A stretch of DNA of 64,000 nucleotides from Oceanobacillus sp. FSL K6-2867 (GCF_037963145.1 NZ_CP150144.1:2852001-2916000), one strand, 5' to 3'. Counted from the stretch's first letter, positions 17,581-26,417 are shown. A program made the numbers and translations. The notes: a model not told the origin generated them from the sequence alone.

Positions 17581-17937
17581 ATGATGAAAACAAAAGTACT
17601 TGAAATTGGAGCACTTGTACCAGATTTTAAAGAAGAAAGCTTATTAGTGCTTTTTAATGAAACAGCACCCCTTGAATTGAAAGATATTTCAGTAATCCAC
17701 CGTTTTGAAGAACAACCTGAAAATGCACTGCAGCAAGGTACAACACTTGTAATTGGCGACAAAGAATATACGATACAAAAAGTCGGGGAGGAAGCAAATC
17801 CCAACTTTGAAAGCCTTGGTCACGTTTCAATCTATTTTAAAGACGATGAAACGGAAGAAATCTTACCAGGGGCTGTATTAGTAACACCAAGTGATTTTCC
17901 AGAGTTAAATATTGGTGATTCAATTGAAGTGAAATAA
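17581..17937 (+). CDS. PTS glucitol/sorbitol-type EIIA
   Basis: A 118-residue EIIA of the glucitol family. The phosphorylatable His is probably in S-L-G-H-V-S-I-Y-F (about residue 81). The C-terminal L-P-G-A-V-L-V-T-P-x-D-F-P segment is typical of SrlB/GutB. The cytoplasmic EIIA takes phosphate from HPr and passes it to EIIB (18595-19638). ATG at 17581 (or the next codon) follows GGAGGAGAAA. It is the second gene of the operon; the 90-base gap before it holds only the ribosome site. Confidence 0.9.
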   Translation: MMKTKVLEIGALVPDFKEESLLVLFNETAPLELKDISVIHRFEEQPENALQQGTTLVIGDKEYTIQKVGEEANPNFESLGHVSIYFKDDETEEILPGAVLVTPSDFPELNIGDSIEVK

Positions 17938-18025
17938 TGCGGATACGCCCTTATAGTGCGGGTTTAACAACCTCTTAAAAGGCATTTCCCTCTATATTAC
18001 GTTATTAAGAGAGGATGGAATTAAT

Positions 18026-18568
18026 ATGGATTTTATGATAGCTATTGCTGATGGCTTTATTGGAATGTTCCAGGCGGGTGCAGAAGTATTCATGGGTTAT
18101 ATGACGGGGATTATACCATTGTTAGTCACATTAATCACAGCAGTTAATGCGGTAACAAAAATGATTGGGGAAGAGAAAATAAATCGGTTCCTGCAAAGGA
18201 TTACGAAGTATGCTTTATTGCGCTACACCATTGTTCCGCTTATCGCTGTTTTCTTCTTCACAAATCCAATGTGTTATACAGTTGGACGTTTCATGCCAGA
18301 AAAATATAAACCAGCATTCTATGATTCTGCGGTATCATTCGTGCATCCAATTACCGGCCTTTTCCCACATGCAAACTCCGCCGAACTATTTATCTGGCTT
18401 GGAGTAGCAACAGGATATGCAACGGCAGGAGGCAGTCAGGCGCAATTAGGGCTTATGTTTTTACTAACTGGTTTACTTGTTATTTTAATGAGAGGTCTTG
18501 TAACTGAACGAATCAGTGCTTATATGTTTAAAAAACAAGGTTATGAGCGGATCCTTAACGAGAAATAA
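18026..18568 (+). CDS. PTS glucitol/sorbitol-type EIIC (SrlA-like)
   Basis: A 180-residue membrane protein with several helices and the SrlA-type segments T-N-P-M-C-Y-T-V-G-R-F-M-P and K-P-A-F-Y-D-S. It forms part of the polyol channel together with the membrane part of the following EIIB/C2 protein, as is usual for the split glucitol permease. The ATG follows AGAGAGGATGG. Substrate could be sorbitol or another linear polyol; the neighbouring dehydrogenases are not the standard sorbitol-6-phosphate dehydrogenase, so a different polyol is likely. Confidence 0.9.
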   Translation: MDFMIAIADGFIGMFQAGAEVFMGYMTGIIPLLVTLITAVNAVTKMIGEEKINRFLQRITKYALLRYTIVPLIAVFFFTNPMCYTVGRFMPEKYKPAFYDSAVSFVHPITGLFPHANSAELFIWLGVATGYATAGGSQAQLGLMFLLTGLLVILMRGLVTERISAYMFKKQGYERILNEK

Positions 18569-18594
18569 AGTAGAAACGCAGAGGGGGAAATCTT

Positions 18595-19638
18595 ATGGCA
18601 AACCATAAGACGGTAATAGTGTCCAAAGGAAAAAATGGCTGGGGTGGACCATTAGAATTAACACCGACCGATGAAAAAAAATATGTCATCAGTGTTACTG
18701 GAGGAGGGATCCATCCGGTTGCAAGAGAGATTGCAAGAGTTGCAGGTGCTGAGGTAGTTGACTCATTTAAAAATCCAGTGGCCAAAGAGCAAACATTGGT
18801 GGCAGTTATTGATTGTGGTGGGACAGCACGGTGTGGGACGTATCCAAGGCTAAGAATACCTACTGTTAACGTTAAAGTAATGAGTCCATCTGGACCACTT
18901 GCAAAATTTATGACGGAGGATATTTTTGCCTCTGGTGTAACTGTAGGTGATGTTAAGCTTCTAGATAGTGAAACTACCATTGCTGCAGCAATAAAAACAG
19001 AAGCGGATGAAGCCGAAACAAAAAATGTCGAAAAAATTAAAGAATCTGCAGCAGCTGCAGCTGAACCAGCAGAAGATAACAGTGCAAACAATGAAAATGA
19101 GAAAAATAAAGGTGTCATGGGGATAATCGACAAGATAGCCAAGGGTGCAGGGAGCTTTATGAATATTATGTACCAGGCAGGTCGTGATACCATCGATACA
19201 ATCATTAAAAACATAATCCCATTTATGGCGTTCGTTGCGACTTTAATCGGGATTATCAACTATACAGGTATTGGAGAATTATTAGCAAATGTATTTGTGC
19301 CACTTTCTAATAATATTGGTGGACTAATTATCTTAGGTGTTATCACGGCTCTCCCATTCCTGTCACCACTGCTTGCGCCAGGGGCTGTTATTGGTGCGAT
19401 TATCGGTACATTAGTTGGGAATGAAATTGCAAACGGTAACATTGATATGAGTATTGCTCTTCCTGCATTATTTGCAATTAATGCGCAGGTTGGTACAGAC
19501 TTTATTCCGGTTGGATTAACGTTAGGTGAAGCAAAGCCTGAAACAATCAGTGTTGGAGCACCAGCGATTCTTTTCTCCAGAGTAATTACTGGACCACTCG
19601 CAGTTGTAATTGCTTACTTTATGTCGTTTGCATTATAG
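18595..19638 (+). CDS. PTS glucitol/sorbitol-type EIIBC (SrlE-like)
   Basis: A 347-residue protein: an N-terminal EIIB domain with the phosphorylated Cys in I-D-C-G-G-T-A-R-C-G (about residues 75-84), an Ala/Glu-rich linker (about 130-170), and a C-terminal membrane part (about 190-347) with several helices. The layout equals SrlE/GutA1. It transfers phosphate from EIIA to the polyol during uptake. It follows EIIC by 26 bases, and the zinc dehydrogenase gene follows after 24 bases, so the whole set is one transcript. Confidence 0.92.
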   Translation: MANHKTVIVSKGKNGWGGPLELTPTDEKKYVISVTGGGIHPVAREIARVAGAEVVDSFKNPVAKEQTLVAVIDCGGTARCGTYPRLRIPTVNVKVMSPSGPLAKFMTEDIFASGVTVGDVKLLDSETTIAAAIKTEADEAETKNVEKIKESAAAAAEPAEDNSANNENEKNKGVMGIIDKIAKGAGSFMNIMYQAGRDTIDTIIKNIIPFMAFVATLIGIINYTGIGELLANVFVPLSNNIGGLIILGVITALPFLSPLLAPGAVIGAIIGTLVGNEIANGNIDMSIALPALFAINAQVGTDFIPVGLTLGEAKPETISVGAPAILFSRVITGPLAVVIAYFMSFAL

Positions 19639-19662
19639 AAAAGTAATGAAAGGAGAAATAAA

Positions 19663-20721
19663 ATGCTGCCAGACTCATTCCGATTTGGAGTTCTTCTAGA
19701 ATCAGGAAAAGCGGAAGTAAGAGAAGGAAGGCTGTCTGATTTAAAGGACGATGAAGTGCTGATTAAACAGGAAGCATGTAATATTTGTACAACCGATTAT
19801 CAACAGTGGCAAGGAAAGCGTGAACATCAAGGATACCCCATGGCTGGTGGTCATGAATGCTCAGGGATAATTATTGCTAAGGGAGAAAAAGTAAGCAGCT
19901 CTTTAGAGATTGGAGAGCGTGTCAGTGTGTTATATGACTACTGCGGGGATTGTGAAAAATGTAAGAAAGGTGATATCACTTCCTGCCAAAACATAAAACA
20001 ATTTGGGAAAAACTATTCTGATCAATACTTTGGTGTTTTTGGGTTTGCAAATTATTTTATTCGAAAATCAAAAAGCGTTGTGAAAGTCAGTGATGATTTA
20101 TCTGCATCTGAGGCAGGATTTGTTGAACCATTGTCCTCGGTATTAAAAGGAATACGCAAACTCCGGATCAACTCCGGATTTGATACTGTCGTAGTTATTG
20201 GTGGCGGTACAATGGGGCTGCTTAACGCAGCAGCTGCTCAAGCAATGGGGGCAAAGGTTATTGTATCTGAACGTAATCCAAAAAAAGTAGAGAAAATTAA
20301 ACAAATGGACTTGGAATTAATCGATGCTGGTAAAACAGATCCCGTGGAGGAAGTAAGAAAAAGAACAAATGGCAGTGGTGCAGATATCGTGATTGTTGCA
20401 GTCGGCACTTCTTCTGCAAATGAACAAGCTTTGAATATGATCAAAGATGATGAAGGGAAGGTTCTTTTGTTTGCAGCGGGTTATCCAGCACCGGAATTAA
20501 ATGTAGATTCCAATGAAATTCATTATAAGCAATGTGAGCTTATTGGTACGTATGGATCAAGTCTCGAGGATTTCAATAATGCAGCTAAAATGCTAAGTGA
20601 ACGCCGAATTGATGTAAGTCCTTTAATAGAAGAAGAGGTTCCATTATCCAGAATTCAAGAGGCCTATGAAAAAGCAAGTACAAGTGGGAATTATCGTATT
20701 TCTGTTTTGCTGCATGCATAA
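19663..20721 (+). CDS. Zinc-dependent alcohol dehydrogenase, polyol-phosphate dehydrogenase-like
   Basis: A 352-residue medium-chain dehydrogenase. Catalytic zinc ligands are suggested by C-N-I-C-T-T-D (about 38-44) and G-G-H-E (about 64-67). Structural zinc Cys residues lie in Y-C-G-D-C-E-K-C and S-C-Q (about 93-109), and the nucleotide fold has G-G-G-T-M-G (about 179-184). It probably oxidises the polyol phosphate delivered by the PTS to a ketose or aldose phosphate, as in the galactitol-1-phosphate and sorbitol dehydrogenase branches. Substrate and position of oxidation are inferred from context only. Confidence 0.88.
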   Translation: MLPDSFRFGVLLESGKAEVREGRLSDLKDDEVLIKQEACNICTTDYQQWQGKREHQGYPMAGGHECSGIIIAKGEKVSSSLEIGERVSVLYDYCGDCEKCKKGDITSCQNIKQFGKNYSDQYFGVFGFANYFIRKSKSVVKVSDDLSASEAGFVEPLSSVLKGIRKLRINSGFDTVVVIGGGTMGLLNAAAAQAMGAKVIVSERNPKKVEKIKQMDLELIDAGKTDPVEEVRKRTNGSGADIVIVAVGTSSANEQALNMIKDDEGKVLLFAAGYPAPELNVDSNEIHYKQCELIGTYGSSLEDFNNAAKMLSERRIDVSPLIEEEVPLSRIQEAYEKASTSGNYRISVLLHA

Positions 20722-20748
20722 CCAAAAAGATAATCGGAGGGTGAAAAA

Positions 20749-21756
20749 ATGAAGTGTTTAGCAATAGCCGATTTATTTATAGATAAACAAATGATGGAAG
20801 ACGGTCTTATTAGTTTAAAAGAGTTAGGTATTGATATTACCGTCAAAGAATGGAAGCATAAAGATTTGGAAGCATTGCAAAAGGATAATATTAAATTAGA
20901 ATATGAAGGCAGTGAAGCAATTGCACTTCCGGCTGAACTTACAGAAGGGTTAGGAGATTATGATATTATCATAACTCAGTTTGCACCAATTGGAAAAGCA
21001 GTCATTGATCAAAGCAAAAACTTAAAAGTATTAGGTGTCCTTCGGGCGGGCATTGAAAATGTGAATAGGGAATATGCTGAATCAAAAGGCATTACGGTTT
21101 TGAATACACCAGGGCGCAGCACTACAAGTGTATCCGAGTTTGCTGTAGGTATGATTCTAAGTGAAATCCGTAATATTGCTAGAGCTAACTATAAATTAAG
21201 GAACGGTGTATGGGAAAAGTATTATCCAAATGGTGTGCTTGCCCCTGAACTAAAAGAATCAACAGTCGGTTTGATTGGATATGGTGCAATCGGTCGTCGA
21301 GTTGCCGAATTACTTCGCCCTTTTGGCAGTAAAATTCTATTCTTTGATGAATATTATCAAGGTGATACCCCAGATACACAAGTTGAAACACTGGAAGAAT
21401 TAGTAAAGAAAGCGGACATCCTTTCGATGCACTATCGTTTAACCGAAAAAACGAAGAATATGATTAACAAAAAACATTTTAGCATCATGAAAAATAATGC
21501 GGTGTTTATTAATACGGCACGTTCTGGATTAGTTAATGAACAGGATTTAGCGGAAGCTTTACGCGAGAAAAAGATTGCTGGCGCTGCCGTAGACGTTTAT
21601 AATGTTGAACCATTGCCAAGCGAACATCCATACAACAGCTTGGATAACATTACGATTACACCACATATCGCAGGCTCAACAATAGGTAACTTTGCTAATT
21701 CACCAATGATATTAAGTGAACATATTATCGAAGTTTTAGGATTGAAAGTTCATTAA
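20749..21756 (+). CDS. D-isomer-specific 2-hydroxyacid dehydrogenase (SerA-like)
   Basis: A 335-residue protein with the D-2-hydroxyacid dehydrogenase layout: V-G-L-I-G-Y-G-A-I-G in the NAD fold (about 167-176), the Arg in R-S-G-L-V-N, the Glu in N-V-E-P, and the catalytic His in T-P-H-I-A-G-S-T near residue 305. It oxidises or reduces a D-2-hydroxyacid with NAD(P). A hydroxyacid step next to a polyol PTS is unexpected and hints that the pathway passes through a sugar acid, perhaps with the SAF-domain protein. Confidence 0.9.
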   Translation: MKCLAIADLFIDKQMMEDGLISLKELGIDITVKEWKHKDLEALQKDNIKLEYEGSEAIALPAELTEGLGDYDIIITQFAPIGKAVIDQSKNLKVLGVLRAGIENVNREYAESKGITVLNTPGRSTTSVSEFAVGMILSEIRNIARANYKLRNGVWEKYYPNGVLAPELKESTVGLIGYGAIGRRVAELLRPFGSKILFFDEYYQGDTPDTQVETLEELVKKADILSMHYRLTEKTKNMINKKHFSIMKNNAVFINTARSGLVNEQDLAEALREKKIAGAAVDVYNVEPLPSEHPYNSLDNITITPHIAGSTIGNFANSPMILSEHIIEVLGLKVH

Positions 21757-21773
21757 TCCAAAACAATGGATGA

Positions 21774-21806
21774 AATGTAAAGTTTTTCATCCATTGAGCT
21801 TCATTC
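21774..21806 (+). other. Intercistronic 12-bp stem-loop before gutM
   Basis: CAATGGATGAAA (21774-21785) pairs fully with TTTCATCCATTG (21795-21806). No T-run follows, so it may be a processing or stability element or a weak attenuator between the dehydrogenase and gutM. Confidence 0.5.
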
Positions 21807-21857
21807 CCAGTTAATTCTATCAAATAAATAACATCATTCAGAGCGGGAGGAAAATAG

Positions 21858-22241
21858 ATGGATCCTTTAGCATTTTTAATGTTGTTAGTCGTTGTTCTTA
21901 TTATTCAAGCATTTACGGGAATTTTACACGTGAAATATTATCAGAAAAAGGTAAAGAAAATTACCCAGCAATATAGTGAAGGCTATCTTGGTGTAGGGAT
22001 GACGAAAAAAATGTTCCGTGTTGGAAAGGTAGCTATTGTCGTTACAGATAAAAAAGGAACCATTCAGGAATGTAATATTTTGTCAGGACTAACAGTTCTT
22101 TCGAGATTTGCAAAGTATAAAGAGTATATTGGCGAAAATATAAAGGTCATTGATTGGGAAAAGAAAAAGCATAAGTTAGTCGTCCAAGATGCTGTTAAAC
22201 GGGTAGAAGAGCAAATGAAGCGAGAAGCAAAGGCAAGTTAA
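21858..22241 (+). CDS. gutM: GutM-like regulator/accessory protein of the glucitol operon
   Basis: A 127-residue protein with an N-terminal membrane segment (about residues 5-22) and a basic cytoplasmic part containing G-V-G-M-T-K and E-C-N-I-L-S-G-L-T-V-L-S-R-F, as in GutM/SrlM. In E. coli GutM is described as an activator of the glucitol operon; its mechanism is not settled. It is the last gene of the PTS operon, after GCGGGAGG. Its presence supports a glucitol-family system even though the catabolic enzymes are unusual. Confidence 0.85.
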   Translation: MDPLAFLMLLVVVLIIQAFTGILHVKYYQKKVKKITQQYSEGYLGVGMTKKMFRVGKVAIVVTDKKGTIQECNILSGLTVLSRFAKYKEYIGENIKVIDWEKKKHKLVVQDAVKRVEEQMKREAKAS

Positions 22242-22457
22242 GGCAATTATTAACAAATAAATCACAAATGGTTTATAGTAAGTGTTAAAATTAGAAATTT
22301 TTGTAAAAAACATGTAAACTGGATTTTAGTAAAAGGAGTAATTTGAGTAACGCTCTCAGCTAAATAAATATAGAGCGATTTTGTTTTGCCGAATTACGCT
22401 TGAAAGTAATTAAAATAGTAAACTAAATAATTTTTAATGAGAACAGGGTGTAAGAAA

Positions 22458-23399
22458 ATGTCCTATCTAGACGATCGGAGATTAATGATTAAGATTGCTA
22501 ATTTATATTATGAAGCTGGTGAAACGCAGTCAACGATTGCCAAAAAAATTGGGGTAAGTAGATCATTAATATCAAAGTACTTATCAAAATCAAAGGAGTT
22601 AGGTATTGTTGAAATTATTATTCATGATGAGGATTATAGTACCGTATCAAGTTTAGAGACAAAGCTGGAAAATAGATACGGATTACGCGAGGCAATTTGT
22701 GTGCCTGATACGGAGCAAAGCAATACTAAAATGCAACTTGGAGCGGCAGCAAGCAAATACTTGTTAAGAATGATTAATGATAATCAGGTTATTGGGGTAT
22801 CATCGGGTACAACCCTCTATGAAATTGCCGCGGCAATTTCATCCAATCTGCATTTCCCAAATGTTTGCTTTGTTCCTATAGTTGGGGGAATGGGAGATGA
22901 ACGTGTAGATATACATGCAAACCATATTGTTGCAAAGCTTGCAGAGGCATTAAAAGCAACTTACCACCTTTTACATGCTCCGGTTGTCGTTGATTCTAAA
23001 GAGACAAGAGAAATGATGCTGAAACAGCCATCTATAAGGAATACCTTGGAATTGGGAAGCAGGGCGGATATCGCGATTGTAGGAATAGGCGGAACACCAG
23101 AACACTCGACAATGGTCCGTTCCTATATTAATTCTGGTATAACAGATGATCTAAACTTTGCGGAAATTACTGGTGATATTTGCTATAACTTTATTGATGA
23201 GAATGGAGAAGCTGTAAATAATTCCTGGAATGAAAAGACGATTACGCTTGAACTGAATAAGTTAAAGCAAATCCCTTTAGTTGTTGGAGTAGCTGCGGGA
23301 AATGAAAAAGTGAATGCTATTAAGGCGGCATTAAAAAAAGATTTAATTGATGTATTAATAACCGATGAAAAAACTGCTAAATTACTATTAGAAGGTTAG
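22458..23399 (+). CDS. SorC-family sugar-responsive regulator (first of two)
   Basis: About 313 residues from ATG 22458 after AGGGTG. The N-terminal helix-turn-helix reads E-T-Q-S-T-I-A-K-K-I-G-V-S-R-S-L-I-S-K. The large C-terminal sugar-phosphate-binding domain has G-V-S-S-G-T-T-L and V-P-I-V-G-G-M-G. SorC proteins bind phosphorylated sugars and control polyol and sorbose operons. It lies between the glucitol-type operon and the galactitol-type IIC gene; either could be its target. The paralogue at 23650 shares the same layout. Confidence 0.9.
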   Translation: MSYLDDRRLMIKIANLYYEAGETQSTIAKKIGVSRSLISKYLSKSKELGIVEIIIHDEDYSTVSSLETKLENRYGLREAICVPDTEQSNTKMQLGAAASKYLLRMINDNQVIGVSSGTTLYEIAAAISSNLHFPNVCFVPIVGGMGDERVDIHANHIVAKLAEALKATYHLLHAPVVVDSKETREMMLKQPSIRNTLELGSRADIAIVGIGGTPEHSTMVRSYINSGITDDLNFAEITGDICYNFIDENGEAVNNSWNEKTITLELNKLKQIPLVVGVAAGNEKVNAIKAALKKDLIDVLITDEKTAKLLLEG

Positions 23400-23419
23400 T
23401 ATGATGAAGATGCTAACCT
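23393..23419 (+). terminator. Weak terminator overlapping the first sorC stop codon
   Basis: AGGTTAG (23393-23399, including the TAG stop) pairs with CTAACCT (23413-23419), followed by CTTT. The rest of 23400-23649 shows no gene. Confidence 0.4.
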
Positions 23420-23649
23420 CTTTCGTATGCCATTCACGCACTTATTAAGAGATAAAGTTTTATACATTCTGCATCATAAGGTTATTTTTATAAATCTGTT
23501 AGTAAGGCTTGCTTTATATGCACGCGTTTTCAGTTCACCTCTATTTCAAACATTGACAAAATTGACAGCGTTTCATCTGTTTTATATGATAATGTACAAA
23601 CGTAATATGATAGAACAAATATAATTTTTTCAAAGAAAAGAGCGGTTGT

Positions 23650-24594
23650 ATGTTAGATTGGGAAGAACGACGTTTAATGGTGAAAATAGCTAAGTTATAT
23701 TATTTTGAAGGTTGGACACAGGCCCAAATCGCAAAAAAACATAATGTTTCCAGACCTGTTATTTCAAAGCTGTTAAATGCGGCGAAAAAAGAAGGGATTG
23801 TGGAAATCTATATTAAAGACGAGACAATTCATACGATTGATTTAGAACAGCAGCTAGAGAAAAAGTTTGGACTGAAAGAAGTTATTGTTGTTTCTACTGC
23901 GGGTTTTACACAGGAGATGGCTAAACGGCAGCTTGGAAAAACGGGAGCATCCTATATTAGTAAAAATCTAAAAGATGTTAAGGGCATAGGCATTTCTTGG
24001 GGAAGCACACTTCTATCTTTAGTTGAGGAATATCCATATGAGCGAAATAACAATATTCGCATCGTACCAATTATTGGTGGAATGGGTAATAATTATGTTC
24101 ATTTCCACTCCAATCAGCTTGCATTTAATCTAGCACAAAAAATGAATGCATCCTGTATGTATCTTTATGCCCCAGCAATGGTGGAAAGTGATAATTTAAA
24201 AGAAATGCTTGTGCATACAAAAGATATCGCTGCGGTTTTAGAAGAAGGACGCAGCGTTGACATGGCTGTAGTCGGGATAGGAAATCCATTTAAAGATTCA
24301 ACTTTGGAATTGATGGGCTATTTAAAGGAAAGTGACCTAGCTTCCTTAAAAAAGGCAGGAGCAGTAGGCAATATCGGATCTTGCTTTTTTAATGAAGTTG
24401 GAATGGAAATAGATCACCCCTTAAATGATCGTTTTATCGGTTTAAATATTGAAGAAATAAAGGAGATACCTGAAGTAATTGGAATTGTTGAAGGTTCACA
24501 TAAACTGGAAAGTATAGAAGCAGCACTTATTGGTGGATGTTTAAATGTACTTATAACAGATGATCGTACCGCTCAAGCATTAGTAGATAATTAA
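23650..24594 (+). CDS. SorC-family sugar-responsive regulator (second of two)
   Basis: A 314-residue paralogue of the preceding gene. The helix-turn-helix is W-T-Q-A-Q-I-A-K-K-H-N-V-S-R-P-V-I-S-K, and the effector domain has G-I-S-W-G-S-T-L and V-P-I-I-G-G-M-G. The ATG at 23650 has only a modest GAGCGG box. Having two distinct SorC proteins side by side before a second polyol-type uptake gene suggests one regulator per operon, possibly with cross-talk through the shared AACAATTGTT palindrome. Confidence 0.9.
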   Translation: MLDWEERRLMVKIAKLYYFEGWTQAQIAKKHNVSRPVISKLLNAAKKEGIVEIYIKDETIHTIDLEQQLEKKFGLKEVIVVSTAGFTQEMAKRQLGKTGASYISKNLKDVKGIGISWGSTLLSLVEEYPYERNNNIRIVPIIGGMGNNYVHFHSNQLAFNLAQKMNASCMYLYAPAMVESDNLKEMLVHTKDIAAVLEEGRSVDMAVVGIGNPFKDSTLELMGYLKESDLASLKKAGAVGNIGSCFFNEVGMEIDHPLNDRFIGLNIEEIKEIPEVIGIVEGSHKLESIEAALIGGCLNVLITDDRTAQALVDN

Positions 24595-24600
24595 GATTAA

Positions 24601-24634
24601 AATACATCCCTTCCTGTTAAGGGGTGTATTTTTA
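24601..24634 (+). terminator. Intrinsic terminator after the second sorC gene
   Basis: AATACATCCCTT (24601-24612) pairs with AAGGGGTGTATT (24619-24630) with one wobble pair, followed by a T-run. Confidence 0.88.
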
Positions 24635-24661
24635 TATTTTTGCGATTCTTAAACGAAAATA

Positions 24662-24673
24662 TAACAATTGTTC
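24662..24673. promoter_or_regulatory. Possible SorC operator
   Basis: TAACAATTGTTC has the palindromic core AACAATTGTT shared with 16143-16152 in the leader of the glucitol-type operon. Confidence 0.45.
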
Positions 24674-24729
24674 CAATCAGTTACGAATATTAATTGTGGT
24701 GCTATACAAATAAGAGACAATGAATTGTG

Positions 24730-24744
24730 ATGAAAGCGAATTCA
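24730..24744 (+). promoter_or_regulatory. cre site match
   Basis: ATGAAAGCGAATTCA fits WTGNAANCGNWNNCW fully; first of two cre matches in the 411-base leader before the galactitol-type IIC gene. Confidence 0.65.
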
Positions 24745-24830
24745 AAAATAATATAATTGGTGATAAGATAGAATTATAAAGTAATGGTAAACCCTGATAA
24801 TACAGTGATATCAATTAAATATGTAAAAAA

Positions 24831-24845
24831 ATGTAAGCGATATCA
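24831..24845 (+). promoter_or_regulatory. cre site match
   Basis: ATGTAAGCGATATCA fits both WTGNAANCGNWNNCW and the stricter TGWNANCGNTNWCA. It lies 161 bases before the IIC start. Confidence 0.75.
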
Positions 24846-25005
24846 AACGGGGAGTGTTTTGAAGAAGATTTTTTCCTTACATAATAAATCATTGCGAACA
24901 AATGGAAATTCCGCATTTAAGGAGGTATCGATGAAAATACAAGAAAAGCATTAAGTAATCAATATAAAGATTGGTAAGTAAGTAAATACTAAAGGGGGCA
25001 ATAAC

Positions 25006-26268
25006 ATGCAAGGATTTGTGGATTTTATACAAGGTTTCTTAGATTTAGGTGCAACAGTAATTCTTCCAGTAGCAATCTTCTTACTTGGATTATTCTTTGG
25101 ACAAAAGCCTGGAAAAGCATTTCGTTCCGGTTTAACTATTGGAGTTGCTTTTGTAGGGATATTCTTAGTTATTGATTTGCTTGTTTTAAATTTAGGTCCT
25201 GCAGCACAGGGAATGGTAGAGCGATTAGGAGTTAACTTAAATGTTATTGATATTGGTTGGCCGGCGGCTTCATCCATTGCTTGGGCATCACCGCTTTCAG
25301 CATTTATCATTCCTTTAGGATTGGCTGTAAACGTTGTAATGCTGGTTACAAAAACAACCAAAACAATGAATGTGGATATTTGGAATTTCTGGCACTATGC
25401 ATTTATGGCAGCAATGGTTTACGCATTAACGGGAAATATTTGGATAAGCCTTGCCGCTGCGATTATCTTCCAAGTTATCACCCTAGTGATGGCAGACCGT
25501 TTAGCGCCAATGGTTGCTGATTATTATGAAATGCCAGGTGTGTCACTGACTACTGCAACAACCCTTTCTTATGTGCCAATTGGTATTCCGATTGTAAAAT
25601 TGCTTCAAAAGATTCCTGGATTAAAAGATTGGGATGCAGATCCAGATTCAATTCAGAAAAGATTTGGCATTTTAGGAGAATCTATTTTTATTGGACTTGT
25701 TCTCGGAGCAGGGATTGGTGCATTAGCTGGATATAGTGTAGGTGAGATTATTGAAATTGGTATGTCCATGGCTGCAGTAATGGTTTTGATGCCGCGAATG
25801 GTAAAAATTTTAATGGAAGGGTTAATGCCGGTATCGGAATCAGCACGGGAATGGTTAAATAAGAGATTTGGAGATAGAGAGATTTATATTGGACTGGATG
25901 CAGCTGTAGCTTTAGGTAATCCCGCTGTTATTTCGACAGCATTGATTCTTGTTCCGATAACTGTTGTATTAGCAGTAATCTTACCTGGCAATGCATTACT
26001 TCCATTTGGAGACTTGGCAACGATTCCGTTTATTGTAGCATTTATCGTAGGAGCTGCACGCGGAAATATTGTCCATTCCGTCATTGCAGGAACAATTGTA
26101 ATTGCAATGTCACTATACATGGCGACAGACTTAGCGGCAATGTATACTGATATGGCGGTAAAAGCGGAGTTTAATATGCCTGAGGGAGCTACGATGGTTT
26201 CGAGTATTGACCAAGCAGGTAACTTAATCCATTATGTCATTTATAAAATTATTGAACTCTTCCATTAA
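25006..26268 (+). CDS. PTS galactitol-type EIIC without linked EIIA/EIIB
   Basis: A 420-residue membrane protein of the EIIC-GAT family, with GatC-like segments: an opening loop rich in L-G-A-T-V-I-L-P, P-G-K-A-F-R-S-G, and a long conserved D-R-L-A-P-M-V-A-D-Y-Y-E-M-P-G-V. About ten or more helices are visible. GatC works with separate GatA and GatB; neither is present here, and the glucitol-type EIIA/EIIB upstream belong to another family. It may borrow distant partners or act as a non-phosphorylating permease. It is bracketed by terminators, so it is transcribed alone under two cre sites. Confidence 0.9.
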   Translation: MQGFVDFIQGFLDLGATVILPVAIFLLGLFFGQKPGKAFRSGLTIGVAFVGIFLVIDLLVLNLGPAAQGMVERLGVNLNVIDIGWPAASSIAWASPLSAFIIPLGLAVNVVMLVTKTTKTMNVDIWNFWHYAFMAAMVYALTGNIWISLAAAIIFQVITLVMADRLAPMVADYYEMPGVSLTTATTLSYVPIGIPIVKLLQKIPGLKDWDADPDSIQKRFGILGESIFIGLVLGAGIGALAGYSVGEIIEIGMSMAAVMVLMPRMVKILMEGLMPVSESAREWLNKRFGDREIYIGLDAAVALGNPAVISTALILVPITVVLAVILPGNALLPFGDLATIPFIVAFIVGAARGNIVHSVIAGTIVIAMSLYMATDLAAMYTDMAVKAEFNMPEGATMVSSIDQAGNLIHYVIYKIIELFH

Positions 26269-26316
26269 ATAAATGCTAAAGATTTCAAGGAGCATTATTC
26301 TATACAGGAAATAAAC

Positions 26317-26358
26317 AATACCCCCTCTCTGCTATTTTTTTGGAGGGGTGTATTTTTG
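26317..26358 (+). terminator. Intrinsic terminator after the IIC gene
   Basis: AATACCCCCTC (26317-26327) pairs imperfectly with GAGGGGTGTATT (26343-26354) and runs into TTTTTGATTT. Confidence 0.75.
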
Positions 26359-26388
26359 ATTTAATAAGGAACATATGTCATATATATC

Positions 26389-26417
26389 TTGACAAAACAA
26401 GTTTCACAATGTATATT
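26389..26417 (+). promoter_or_regulatory. SigA promoter of the SDR/oxoacid dehydrogenase operon
   Basis: TTGACA (26389-26394), 17-base spacer, TATATT (26412-26417), 46 bases before the first SDR start. An ACATATGT palindrome lies just upstream at 26371-26378 and resembles the TAACATATGTTA element at 16104. Confidence 0.75.

Noticed and set aside
18555..19259. 234-codon minus-strand frame opposite the PTS EIIBC gene
   Set aside because: It is the antisense shadow of a clearly recognised gene, low in complexity and without a ribosome site.
23569..23582. TTGACAGCGTTTCA as a cre site before the second sorC gene
   Set aside because: It breaks the consensus in two positions and is one base short.
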